DNA from: Ceratothoa steindachneri
Lineage: Eukaryota; Arthropoda; Malacostraca; Isopoda; Cymothoidae
Direction: 5' to 3'
DNA: 64,000 nt
Assembly (NCBI GenBank): GCA_963969495.1
Contig: OZ018324.1
Coordinates: forward strand, 48,431,503 to 48,495,502
Both the position numbers and the translations under genes were made by a program. Under the pieces are notes generated by a model. That model did no database searches. It saw only the letters and a program-made list of their open reading frames with translations, and had not been told where the DNA came from. Positions 1 through 10,057 of this stretch are shown piece by piece; the first letter of the stretch is position 1; every line of letters begins with the position of its first letter.

Positions 1-229
1 GATTATTTAAAAATGATTGGAGTTGTTTGTCAATCATGTTATCTGAGAAACCGTTGTTCAGGTGTGTTTGTTTTACCTGTGCTATCTCTTGGTGGAAAAG
101 TTCCAGCTTAGAGCAGCATTTATATGCTCGCCGGATGTATGAGCCGATTACGCTAATTTTATACCTTTCTGGGCATTCACTCTCCGCATTGAGGCATCTT
201 CCTATATCCGTAATTTTTCTATGTACTTT
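1..229. other. No gene seen
   Basis: Mixed-composition sequence. A 70-codon open frame here has no recognisable domain and I do not call it a gene. Confidence 0.4.
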
Positions 230-650
230 AGTGATATAGCTACCATTCTCCCCCTACCTCCCTCCCTTCTCGACCTCCTCCTACATCTCTCCCCTCTAAC
301 CTCCCCTTACCTATTTCCTCCATCCCCCTTTCCCTCTCTTTCCCCCCTCCCTAATTCTCCCTATCCTCCTCCCCTTTCGCAGTCTCTACTCTCCCTCTTC
401 ACCCTATCCCCACTCTTTCTACCTATATCTAACCCTCCCTCTCTATCTCTCTCAACATCTCTCATCCCTTCTTCCCTACTTACAAAAGAATATCTAAAAC
501 AAGAGAAAAATGATTCCCTCCTCCTTCCTCCTCTCTTCCCCTCCCTCTCTCCACCTCTTTCCTAATATTTCCCACCTTCTTCCTCAATCTCTCCTCCATC
601 TCTCTTCCCCTTATTTCTTCCCCTATAAAAGGACATCAGAATCAAGAGAA
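230..650. repeat. CT-rich low-complexity tract
   Basis: Strongly pyrimidine-biased sequence made of irregular CTCC, CCCT and TCTC units. The open frames it gives are Leu/Ser/Pro-rich artefacts of composition. A short non-repetitive phrase (tacaaaagaatatct / ctataaaaggacatca) interrupts it twice. Confidence 0.8.
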
Positions 651-654
651 TTTT

Positions 655-1074
655 TTTTTTTATATAAATCCCGTTTTCATAATATAGATTTATAGATAAG
701 ACGTCGGATCTGTTGCTGCGGCCAAAACGTTGTACGCTCATAACTAACGTTCAATCACCTGTGAGCGTAAACTGCCGAGCATGCGCGGTAAAACGTTTAC
801 TCCTTTTAAGTATATTATATTATACGGAAAATGCGCACCTCTCCTGAATCTGCCTTAAATCTAAAAAATAATAATAATCAGTAAATGGTTATATATATAT
901 ATATATATATATAGTAGCAGAGATACCCGTCCTTTTCCCCCAAAATAGGTGTTCGGAGATAAAGTAAGACTTTTTATCCACGGTATTGCCCTGGATAAAA
1001 AGTCATGTCGTAATTAAATCGAGATGACCATTGTTTGAAATTCTTATGTTGTGACATCAAAATATATTTAACTA
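655..1074. other. No gene; short (AT)n at 890-913
   Basis: AT-rich sequence with an (AT)12 run and no coding or element signature that I can recognise. Confidence 0.4.
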
Positions 1075-1236
1075 CTGATTATTAGAGAGATAGAGCGAGA
1101 GAGGTAGACTAAGAGGGGTAAAATGGTTAGAGAACATATGGAGGACTAGAGGGTGAAGGAGTAGTGAGGGGAGAGAGGATGAGGTAGGGGGACGAGTAGA
1201 TGAGGTGATAGGGGTAGAGGAAGAGGGATATGAGAG
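1075..1236. repeat. GA-rich tract, insertion target of the gypsy element
   Basis: Purine-rich GAGA/GGTAGA sequence. Its last five bases, gagag at 1232-1236, recur at 7394-7398 just after the 3' LTR. The GA-rich sequence that follows the LTR is its continuation, so this tract is the pre-insertion target. Confidence 0.75.
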
Positions 1237-1723
1237 TGTGATAGAACGGGTTGAGGCCGCGTTAATTTCAACCACTATCACATGTTATTTGAAACCACGA
1301 TGCTCTCCACGTGCATCTTCGCTTTGAAGCTGGGCGCCTTATCGCAGCCACCTGAGTCAATGTTTAAACAAGGAGGTTTATCACCCCCTCCCGTTCGCCC
1401 CATCCGCCGATCACGCCAGATTGAGTTAGGCTTATGGGCAGATAAGGCTTGTTCTCAGGCTCGGCTGTGCATTCCCTCGAAGCTCCCTCTCCATTGTCCC
1501 CCACGCCAAGGGAGTGTCTCGACTATTTAGATGGAAACTTTACCACTAAGATCAGATTGAAGATCCAGATTTTCGTCGCGAAACATCACTACGACCCTCT
1601 CTCACCTTGTGCGCCAAGGGACCTCGATCTCGAGAGTCACCATCACTTGCCCAGAAGAAGGACAATATCCCTTGAGTGCCAAGGTTCGAGCCTTCGACGC
1701 CAAGTCCACAAAAATTCCCCTAT

Positions 1724-2035
1724 TGTTCAGAAAGAGAACAATGTTAGAACAGCCATTGTTCGTTCGAGCCCGTTGACAAGAAACGGTTCTCACCCCCTCC
1801 CTCCCCTGTTGTTCAGAAGAGAACAACGTAGAACAGCCATTGTTCGTTTGAGCCCGTTCGCCAAGAAACGGTTCTCACCCTTTCCCCTTGTTGTTCAGAA
1901 GAGAACCACATTAGAACAGCCATTGTTCTTGAGCCCGTAGACAAGAGACGGTTCTCACCCCCCCTGTTGTTCACTAGGAGAACAACGTAGAACAGCCATT
2001 GTTCGTCAAGCCGTTCGTCAAGAAACGGTTCTCAT
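1724..2035 (+). repeat. Tandem repeats in 5' LTR U3
   Basis: Four imperfect units of about 70-80 bp. Each has the order GTTCAGAAGAGAAC, AGAACAGCCATTGTTCG, an AAACGGTTCTCACC-type phrase, then a C-rich spacer. Each unit contains two dyads of GAACA/TGTTC half-sites. The same array lies in the 3' LTR at 6566-6885. Confidence 0.8.
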
Positions 2036-2137
2036 TCCCAAGACGCCACGTCAGGATCATTTAATCCCCCCCTCCTTCGGCTGGAACTTGCCAGCGGACC
2101 GAAAATTTCTTCACGTCACCTTCCTCTGCACAACTAG

Positions 2138-2144
2138 TATAAAT
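2138..2144 (+). promoter_or_regulatory. LTR TATA box
   Basis: TATAAAT preceded by caactag, conserved in the 3' LTR at 6988-6994. It sits just upstream of the expected R region and ~220 bases before the AATAAA at 2361-2366 (7211-7216 in the 3' LTR). Confidence 0.65.
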
Positions 2145-2537
2145 TACGTAAGCCGAACGTTACCTTTGAGTACTTAACCCTTTTGTCAATTCTATCCTGT
2201 GCTTTAAATGGTTTAGCGAACCATCACCTCCCTTTAACTTTATATTTGTTTTACCTTTTTAAATCTTTTAATCCTCTGATTAGCTCGAGTCCCCACGACC
2301 CTTTCCATTCTCTGTTTATGTCAATATTTTCCGTTTTGTGTGTTGTTGATAGTTATTATTAATAAAACTCTATTTTATAAATGATAGCAATATTATTATC
2401 CTTGAGCTCAGTTCCACTTCTTAAGCATATCGAAGATACATAATATCGGCCAGCCAGACATCCACGCACTCTAAAGATAATTAAAGAAGTTCCCTCAACG
2501 CATAGTTATATATGGTATATCGTCGAGAGTCCATTCT

Positions 2538-2542
<5 letters not shown>

Positions 2543-2608
<66 letters not shown>
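2543..2608. repeat. (AT)n microsatellite at the LTR/PBS junction
   Basis: About 33 AT units starting at the last base of the 5' LTR. No primer-binding site is recognisable, so expansion may have destroyed or displaced it. Confidence 0.9.
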
Positions 2609-2959
2609 TATTTAAATTTAGTATCAAGTATATAAGGTTTAACGCTATATCTTTGCAAACACCGGTCTCAGTCGAGTAAAGCATAGTGTTATTCGTTATA
2701 ATAATAGAGTATAGTAGTTCCCTTTTGTTTTAACGATTGCTATCCCCTTTTTTAGGAACTTAAGAGCTGGAGTAGCTCAAGGAACTGTTATAATAATTTG
2801 TTTGTGTTTTTTTTGTGATTTTAGTCAGTGGTTATTTGGATCGAGAAACCAAGTACGAATAGGTCAGTGCCCATATTTAGGTAGGCTAATTCGCTAGAAG
2901 GCATAATTCTTATTGCAAGGAATTTTAGTTGATTGACTATTGCGCCGCCTAGTGCAAAG
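2609..2959 (+). other. Gypsy leader (untranslated)
   Basis: AT-rich sequence between the microsatellite and the first plausible gag ATG at 2960. It has no other gene signature. Confidence 0.6.
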
Positions 2960-4767
2960 ATGACTCAGTTCGAAATCTTTAAAGCGCAAGGAGAGCCCTT
3001 GGGACTTATCGGAAAAGAACTAATTGAGTACGTTCAAGAGGAGCAAGGAACAGAAAGAGAAAGAGAAGAAAAAGAAAGAGAAAGAGAAAGATAAATCCAA
3101 CGAGAAGAAAAAGAAACCCAACGAGAAGAAAAAGAAAAAGAAAGAGAGGAACGGAAAATACAAGCTGACCTTCACCATCAGATTCAAATAGCTCGTGTTG
3201 AAGCCGAAATACAGTCATCCAGTTCCCGTTCTGAAGCCTCCCCCCCAATCTCTCACTAAAGCTCCCCAATTTCAAGGATGGAGAGGATTTCGGAGCATTT
3301 TTAGCCCACTTCGAAAAGATCCTCGAAATCAATAACATGGATCTGGAGGCTGAAGGTGTAGTCAGATTACTTCCCTTGTTAAATTGTAAATTGCGCGATA
3401 TTTTTATATCTTTACCATCTGAATGTACAATTAACTACAGCACCCTAAAAGCTGAGTTATTGGCCGCTCATAATATGACTCCCGATTTCTACCGCCAAGA
3501 ATTTCGAGGAGGTCGTATTAAACCCAAACAGACGTTCCGTCAATTCGGATACATTCTCCAGAGGAATTTTAAATTTTGGTTAGAATCCTCAAAGGTTGAT
3601 CCAAACTACAAGTCCTTAACAGACTTCGTGTTGCGAGATCAATTTTTGGCGTCTCTCCCGACGGAGATCCGCGCGTTCGTCAAGGATCGTCAGTGGCAGA
3701 CCTTTAAAGAATGTACCGAAGAAGCGGATGTCTATGCCGCCAGCCATAATTTATACCCAAAGGAGAATCGAATTTCTCACCAACCCCCAAACCAGGAAAG
3801 AAGGAAGGAGTCGCGCCCTTTCCCAGGAAAGCCAACGAAGTTTCCGAGCCCCGTAAAACCCCAAAACTTCTTTCCCCCAAACCAACAACGGGACTCCAAA
3901 TCTCCTGCTAAGATTTCTCCTCCATCTCCCTTCTCGAAGCGACCAATCATATGCTTCACCTGTGGTGTAGAAAACCACATGAGCTGGAATTGCCCCCAAA
4001 ATTCTAGGCTTAAAAGCGGACCAGCCCACCAAGTTCACCAGATTAATGCCACCCCGGTTCCCCTAGTGGTGCAGACCCAAGCAGCAACTTCTCCCCCTCC
4101 GTCAGGCCACCAGGTAAATTTTATTTTTGATAAAAGTTCATCGGGAACTTTGAAATTTGAGGAGGGCAGCGTGAACGGCTGCCGAGTATCGACTCTCGTC
4201 AGGGACACAGGATGTACGTGTTTCATCGTGTCAGACGAACTCCTCACCCCAGTGGACCCTAACCACGAAAAATTTGCGGTGGTACATGACTACCTTGGGT
4301 GGGCGAACCAATTCCCCGTCGTTAGATGTTACCTACAGTGTCAATATTATGATGGCTGGGCTGAAGTCATTTCAGCACCCATACAATTCTGTTCCGTACT
4401 TATAGGACAGAGCCCCCAAGTAAGTTCCGCCTCTCAGTCCCAGGCCACCTTTCCTCGAGGCCGAGCTAAGAAAGAAGCCCAGGAGCCCGTCCCCATCAGA
4501 ACCCCAATACCGTCCGATTTCTCGGAGACCCTTAACCAGGACTTTAGGACGGCACAAAAGGAGTGTGAATTACTAACACCCTTAGGCGATAAGGCCCAAG
4601 ACAAGGACACGGAGACTGTCCGTGGACCCCCTCCAAAAAAGTACCCTCAACGCGCCCATGGAGATACCTTTGTAGCACTGGACGAAACATCGGCGCTTGA
4701 AGAAGATTACCCCGTGGAGTTCCTTAATGTAATACAGACAGTGTGCATCCAACCTGATGCCGATTAG
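2960..4767 (+). pseudogene. gag-pro: gypsy gag-protease (broken)
   Basis: Starts at ATG 2960 and reads through a Lys/Glu/Arg-rich coiled segment, interrupted by TAA at 3092. A frame change in the C run at 3238-3246 then leads into a long open frame to TAG at 4765. In that frame are a capsid-like region (about 3240-3760), a basic Pro-rich linker, and one zinc knuckle at ~3952-3996 (CFTCGVENHMSWNC, C-x2-C-x4-H-x4-C). An aspartic protease follows at ~4180-4410 with the active-site phrase RDTGCTCFIVS. Gag would coat the particle and the protease would mature the polyprotein. After the protease the frame jumps to a segment that, in the sister copy, follows integrase, so integrase is deleted here. 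Start choice is moderately secure; family identity is secure. Confidence 0.82.
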
Positions 4768-5661
4768 CCTCCTCCTTCCCTACCAGGCGAATCTTTGGAA
4801 CCCTCTGACCTGGATATTGACGTGCAGCTAACACCACATCAAAAGAGTCAGCTACAAGAACTATTTGAATGGAGTCACCATTTAACCACCCTATTAGCTC
4901 TTTTCGAGCAACTGCGCGAAAATGGCCTCACCATTGTCCCCAGCAAATGCCATTTTGCCCACGAAACCATAAAATATTTGGGTTTCAAAATAGGACAAAG
5001 CCAGTTGGTTCCCCAAGAGGATAAGATTAAGGCAATCGCCGACATGCACCTCCCGATTACAAAGAAGCAATTAAGATCGTTCCTAGGATCAGCTTCGTAC
5101 TATCGGCGATTCGATCCGAATTTCGCTGCAATTTCGGCGCCCCTCAGCTCCCTTTTAAAAAAGAATTCACCCGATCGTCTACGTTGGAATGATGGCACTA
5201 TTTCCCATTTTAATCAGCTCAAGAGTAAGCTCATTTCTACCCTCATTTTAAAGTTGCCCAACCCGGAAAAATCCTTTGGGATTAAGACCGACGCGTCCAA
5301 CGAGGGCATTGGAGGTGTACTCCTTCAATACGAGGATGACGGAACGAGTCATCCAGTTGCATATGCTAGTCGTCAATTATTACCAAACGAAAAGAAATAT
5401 GCCACTATATAGAAGGAAGCTCTATCAATTATCTGGGTTATAGACAAATTAAAAAGGTACTTGATAAGAAAAGAATTTCAGATAGGAACCGACCACCGTC
5501 CGCTAGCCTATATTAGGAATGTGCAACACTCCCACCGCCGAATCATGCGCTGGAGTTTACTCTTGCAAGAGTATCAATTTAAAATAAATCATATAAAAGG
5601 TTCCGATAACCAGGTCGCTGACGCACTCAGTAGGAATGCGTTACCGAATAGCGTAGAGTAA
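4768..5661 (+). pseudogene. pol: gypsy pol remnant: RT C-terminus and RNase H
   Basis: Continues gag-pro in the same frame after TAG 4765, with one more TAG at 5410. The pre-RT segment (LTPHQKSQLQELFEWS) jumps straight to the late RT region (GLTIVPSKCHFA, YLGFKIG). The palm with the YXDD motif is therefore missing, a loss of roughly 140 residues. The connection and RNase H follow: FGIKTDASNEGIGGVLLQ, then GTDHRPLAY, then the DNQVADALSRN end at ~5636. No integrase follows; only ~420 bases remain to the 3' LTR. RNase H being terminal fits the INT-before-RT order. Cannot be catalytically competent. Confidence 0.85.
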
Positions 5662-6067
5662 TTGTATTCATAGGATTAGTATCTCCATGTAGGTATATAC
5701 CGTCTTGTACGACTTAAATTAGATTCTCTTGTATTATAATTAGTTAATGTATATGTCTGAATTTTGTAACGCTCAATGTCTATTTTTTTTTGTATGTATA
5801 TATATTTGTACCCATTAATTTACGTATAAGTTATTTTTTCCCGTATGTACTAATTTTATATCATTTCATTGTTCCATGCCCCTTTTTTTTATTAAGTTTG
5901 TATTAAAGGTTATTTTCCCCTGTAATCTAAAGATCAAAATAATCATATGTATTGAGGTAATACTAGTTAGGTGCAGGAAGGTACGGTTGGTACAAGAAAA
6001 CGAGTTCCCCACAACAGAGCTCTATCGTCGTCCCTTCTCTCTTTTTTTCGAAGTGACAACTTCCCCC
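5662..6067 (+). other. Gypsy 3' untranslated region
   Basis: AT-rich spacer between the RNase H stop and the polypurine tract. A 73-codon open frame running into the LTR at ~5876-6097 has no recognisable domain. Confidence 0.6.
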
Positions 6068-6079
6068 GGAATGGAGGGG
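6068..6079 (+). promoter_or_regulatory. Polypurine tract
   Basis: ggaatggagggg directly before the TGTGATAG start of the 3' LTR, where plus-strand DNA synthesis is primed in LTR elements. A similar ggaatgggtagaga precedes the LTR of the sister copy (read on the minus strand, near 25029-25042). Confidence 0.75.
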
Positions 6080-7393
6080 TGTGATAGAACGGGTTGAGGC
6101 CGCGCTAATTTCAACCACTATCACAAGTTATTTAAAACCACGATGCTTCCCACGTGCATCTTCGCTTTGAAGCTGGGCGCCTTATCGCAGCCACCTGAGT
6201 CAATGTTTAAACAAGGAGGTTTATCATCCCCCCCTCCGTTCGCCCCATCCGCCGATCACGCCAGATTGAGTTAGGCTTATGGGCAGATAAGGCTTGTTCT
6301 CAGGCTCGGCTGTGCATTCCCTCGAAGCTCCCTCTCCATTGTCTCCCACGCCAAGGGAGTGTCTCGACTATTTAGATGGAAACTTTACCACTAAGATCAG
6401 ATTGAAGATCCTGATTTTCGTCGCGAAACATCACTACGACCCTCTCTCACCTTGTGCGCCAAGGGACCTCGACCTCGAAATTCACCATCACATGTCCAGA
6501 AGAAGGACAATATCCCTTGAGTGCCAAGGTTCGAGCCTCCGACGACGAGTCCACAAGGCTTCCCCTATTGTTCAGAAAGAGAACAACGTTAGAACAGCCA
6601 TTGTTCGTTCGAGCCCGTTGACAAGAAACGGTTCTCACCCCCCCCCTTCCCTGTTGTTCAGAAGAGAACAACGTAGAACAGCCATTGTTCGTTTGAGCCC
6701 GTTCGCCAAGAAACGGTTCTCACCCTTCCCCTTTTGTTGTTCAGAAGAGAACAACATTAGAACAGCCATTGTTCTTGACCCCGTAGACAAGAGACGGTTC
6801 TCACCCCCCCCCCTGTTGTTCAGAAGAGAACAACGTAGAACAGCCATTGTTCGTCAAGCCGTTCGTCAAGAAACGGTTCTCATTCCCAAGACGACACGTC
6901 AGGATCATTTAATATCCTCCCCCCCTTCGGCTGGAACTCGCCAGCGGACCGAAAATTCCTTCACGTCGCCTTCCTCTGCACAACAAGTATAAATTACGCA
7001 AGCCGAACGTTACCTTTGAGTACTTAACCCTTTTGTCAATTCTATCCTGTGCTTTAAATGGTTTAGCGAACCATCACCTCCCTTTAACTTTATATTTGTT
7101 TTACCTTTTCAAATCTTTTAATCCTCGGATTAGCTCGAGTCCCCACGACCCTTTCTATTCTCTGTTTATGTCAATATTTTCCGTTTTGTGTGTTGTTGAT
7201 AGTTATTATTAATAAAACTCTATTTTATAAATGATAGCAATATTATTATCCTTGAGCTCAGTTCCACTTCTTAAGCATAGTGAAGATAAATAATTTTGGC
7301 CAGCCAGACATCCACGCACTCTAAAGATAATTAAAGATGTTCCTTTAACGAATAGTTATATATGGTTTATCGTCGAGAGTCCATTCTACGACA
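6080..7393 (+). repeat. 3' LTR
   Basis: Matches the 5' LTR end to end with scattered substitutions and small indels in the C-rich spacers of the tandem array (6566-6885). TATAAAT at 6988, AATAAA at 7211, end ACA at 7393, then the GAGAG duplication at 7394-7398. Confidence 0.92.
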
Positions 7394-7518
7394 GAGAGGG
7401 TAAGGGAAAATAGAGGTAAGAGGGGAAGGGATGATCACAATCGTTTTTATAGATCAAAAACGATAGCGAGCGATGCGCAAGCTGTCCCGGTAGGGAGGAG
7501 TGGCGAAGCCATGGCTTG
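7394..7518. other. GA-rich flank then short unique sequence
   Basis: Continuation of the GA-rich target of the gypsy insertion, then ~90 bases of ordinary sequence up to the TA at 7519-7520 where the Tc1-like element begins. Confidence 0.6.
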
Positions 7519-7520
7519 TA

Positions 7521-8745
7521 CAGGGGTTGGACAAAATAATTGGAATAGTAGAAATTTAATACCAATATTTCAATCAGCCATTATACGAGTATTATGAATA
7601 TCTATCCAAATTCAATTGTGAGTTTTATTTATCAACTTTAATGATTATTCGTATCTCTTTTTCAGATCGTGGTATAGATTTACGACGCGTGACCTCACTG
7701 AATTCGAAAAAGGGTAAATTTTTGGAGCTCGAATTGCAGGAGCTTCCGTCACAAGAACAGCTAAACTCCTAGGTTTTTCGAGAGTTACCATATCAAGGAC
7801 CATGACAGAATTCAAGAAGCAAGGCAAGTAGGAGGAGTAATTCTGGCAGGACTTCGACGCTTGTTGAAAGAGATCGACGAGTGTTGAAACGCATTTTTAT
7901 GAAAAATCTCCGGACAGCTGCTTCTTAAGTGACTGCAGAGTTGAATCAACATCTCACTAGCCCAGTTTCGAACAAAACTGTTCGTCGTGAGCTTAATATA
8001 TCATAGAAGAGCCGCCATCAAGAAACCTCTGTTTTCTCATAAAACAGTCAGAAAAGGAAGAACTGGTGTAGAGATCACAAGTGCTGGTCGACAGAACATT
8101 TGAAACAAGTAATATTCTCAAGGAAGTCCAGTTTTTCTCTTTTCCCCACAGCAGGGTGGGCTCATGTGTGGAGGCAGCCCATGAAGCTTTTAATTCTGAC
8201 TGCCTCCTTCCTATAATGAAGCACGGAGGAAGATCAGTGATGGCCTGAGCAGCCATATCTTGGAATTTTCTTGTTCCGATCGTTGTCCTGCATGGTAGGA
8301 TCAACAACAACGAATATCTGAATATTTTGAAAGATCACGTCCATCCCACGGTTTAGAAATTATTCCCTGATGGTGTGTGTTTATTCCAAGATGACAATGC
8401 TACACTACACACCACTCATGTGGTTAAGAATTGGTATGGAGATCATAGGAGTGAGCTACAACACATGGAGTGGCCCTCACAATATCCAGATCTTAATATT
8501 ATTGAACATTTGTGGTGCGTCTTGGAGTGACAAGTTAGAAGCCGTTACCTTCTTCCATCGTGTGTGAAACAGTTGGAGCAGGTATTGCAAGAAGAATGGC
8601 TCAGGATACACTCCATGAAGTTAGAAAGCTGTATGAATCAATTCCGAGACGCATCGACGCTGCTCAGAAAACAAAAGGAGGACCAACTCCATATTAAATA
8701 AATATTTATAGAATTTAACACGTGTTCCAATTATTTTGTCCACCT
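7521..8745 (+). mobile_element. Tc1-like DNA transposon (defective), DD36E spacing
   Basis: The left terminus after TA 7519-7520 is caggggttggacaaaataat, continuing tggaa. The right terminus at 8725-8745 is the reverse complement (ttccaattattttgtccacc) before it decays into a CT microsatellite. The interior is one decayed transposase (7660-8697). Length, inverted ends and transposase type agree with a Tc1/mariner superfamily element inserted at TA. Confidence 0.85.
7660..8697 (+). pseudogene. Tc1-type transposase remnant
   Basis: Fragments in shifting frames. A helix-turn-helix region (ARIAGASVTRTAKLLGFSRV) lies near 7728-7790, a second DNA-binding part near 7860-7990, and the catalytic core near 8105-8510. 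At the first catalytic site the frame reads VIFSRKSSF where relatives have SDES, so that Asp is lost. The second Asp is in FQDDNATLH (GAC at 8393-8395) and the Glu in NIIEHLW (GAA at 8504-8506). Exactly 36 codons separate them, against 34 in classical Tc1. Several stops and frameshifts make it inactive. Confidence 0.82.
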
Positions 8746-8746
8746 C

Positions 8747-8747
8747 T

Positions 8748-8842
<95 letters not shown>
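8747..8842. repeat. (CT)n(AT)n compound microsatellite
   Basis: CT repeats to 8806 followed directly by AT repeats to 8842, immediately against the right end of the Tc1-like element. Confidence 0.92.
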
Positions 8843-8846
<4 letters not shown>

Positions 8847-9090
8847 CTATTAATGTAGCACTCTAATTATTTCTGTTTAACTTATTCACTCCGTATGTCT
8901 TTCTTTCTCTTTTCTTTTTCTCTCGCTTTCTCAATCATTTTATCTCTTTCTCTCACTCTCTCTTTCTTTCTATCTCCCTTACTCCTTTTTTATTCTGCGT
9001 CTCATTTCCTCTCTTTTTCTCTCGTTTTCTATATTTCCATATTTTTCTTAATCTCTTACAATCACTTTCATTTTTTCTCTTTTTTGTTTT
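8843..9090. repeat. CT-rich low-complexity tract
   Basis: Irregular TTTCTC/CTCTTT sequence. Its open frame is Ser/Phe/Leu-rich by composition only. Confidence 0.8.
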
Positions 9091-9094
9091 TAAT

Positions 9095-10004
9095 CACCTA
9101 CTGCAACGCGAACCGTTTGAGGACTTTTGGCAGGGATTAACGACCGACTAGCAGGTCAAACTTGAGGCGTCGGGTTTCAAATCCTTAATAATCAGACAGA
9201 GTGCATAAATGATTGGCGAGATTTACTTGATAAGCCGAGAGTATCGTTCAAGGTTAGTTAAAGATGAATTAACAGAAATATAAATTTATTTCCAAACATC
9301 AAAATAAGAATTGAAAAAAAATGGCAAAAGGGGCTTATTTTAATTGAAATTGTCTCGAGATAATTATTATAAGGAGGGATTCTCAAATGGAATTAAGTAA
9401 TTAGCGTTACTAGGCTCAGATCAAAAGGGGGAATTTCGAGGAAGGTCCTTCTTGCGATGAGTTGAGTGTGGACGATCCGATGAGGCCAGTGAGGCACGGT
9501 CCGAATGAGGCAAGTCGGGCATGATTTAAACCAACCTCCCGATGAAGACAGCCAATCTTCAAAGATGACGTTCGACGGGAAATGTAGGAATTCTCGTAAT
9601 TCCACTGGAAGAGGAAACTTCTTTTCTTCAAAGGTAATCGATGGAGAATTTCTTAGGTTCGATTAAACGAAGTGAGACTGTTGCGCAAATTCAAAGTCTT
9701 GCCGATCAGAGAAGCTACCAATTCACTCGGGTAGAATCACAGCGGAGAAAGTCTTGCTGTCTGATGAACGATCACGGGACTTCGACTCGAGATGATGAGG
9801 ATGACTTTGAGGTGCGTGCGGGACTCCTCGATCTCCAGTCAAAACCGAGTATTTGTATGAGCGATTCTGAAGGGGAAGGGGGAATTTGGAGAAAGGAGTC
9901 ACAAGCTCCAGACATCTTAATGCGGAGTCGGAGTTGATTCATCATTTTACAGCAAGGCGCGAAATAGCGGCTCTTTCACGCCTCGTCGCCGGGGGAGGCG
10001 CTCA
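9095..10004. other. Unassigned ~0.9 kb with a 98-codon open frame
   Basis: Complex sequence bounded by simple repeats. A frame at 9641-9937 (+) encodes an acidic, Ser/Arg-rich 98-residue peptide with no domain I know. On the minus strand an AATAAA-like signal lies near 9275. Size and position would suit a solo LTR of an unrelated element, but I could not find matching ends, so this is only a suggestion. Confidence 0.3.
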
Positions 10005-10057
10005 GGACGCATTGGGGAAATATCCCCCACATTGGAGGATATTTCCCCAATGCGTCC
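10005..10057. repeat. Perfect 21-bp inverted repeat (hairpin)
   Basis: Arms 10005-10025 and 10037-10057 are exact reverse complements (outer end GGACGCATTGG, inner end AAATATCC), separated by the 11-base loop cccacattgga. Flanks ctca and gtgag add weaker pairing. Confidence 0.9.

Larger units (their letters stand above)
1237..2543 (+). repeat. 5' LTR
   Basis: About 1.3 kb, nearly identical in layout to 6080-7393. It holds four tandem copies of a ~75 bp unit (1724-2035), a TATAAAT box at 2138 and an AATAAA signal at 2361. This implies U3 to about 2165, R to about 2385, then U5. The open frames within it at 1282-1940 are repeat-derived and not genes. Confidence 0.92.
1237..7393 (+). mobile_element. 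Ty3/gypsy LTR retrotransposon, INT-before-RT (Gmr1-like) type, complete ends, internally deleted
   Basis: Both ends are visible: LTRs at 1237-2543 and 6080-7393, each beginning TGTGATAG and ending ACA, flanked by the 5 bp duplication GAGAG. A purine tract ends one base before the 3' LTR. The interior encodes a gag with a capsid-like region and a CCHC knuckle, a retropepsin, a short integrase-to-RT junction, the C-terminal part of RT, and RNase H, which is the last domain before the 3' LTR. Most of integrase and the RT catalytic core are missing, so this copy cannot be autonomous. It is homologous throughout to the minus-strand copy at 24120-28835. Assignment to the Gmr1-like lineage rests on domain order and is inference. 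Confidence 0.9.

Noticed and set aside
1449..1940. 163-codon frame, and a 232-codon relative at 6294-6992
   Set aside because: They lie in the two LTRs and translate the tandem U3 repeats. Position in both LTRs made them look conserved, but the LTR similarity explains it.
1722..2040. CRISPR-like array of ~75 bp repeats
   Set aside because: Repeat units are imperfect, without unique spacers, duplicated in both LTRs, and the genome is eukaryotic.
3751..4038. 95-codon minus-strand frame within gag
   Set aside because: Shadow of the gag frame on the opposite strand; gag is well supported by the knuckle and by similarity to the second copy.
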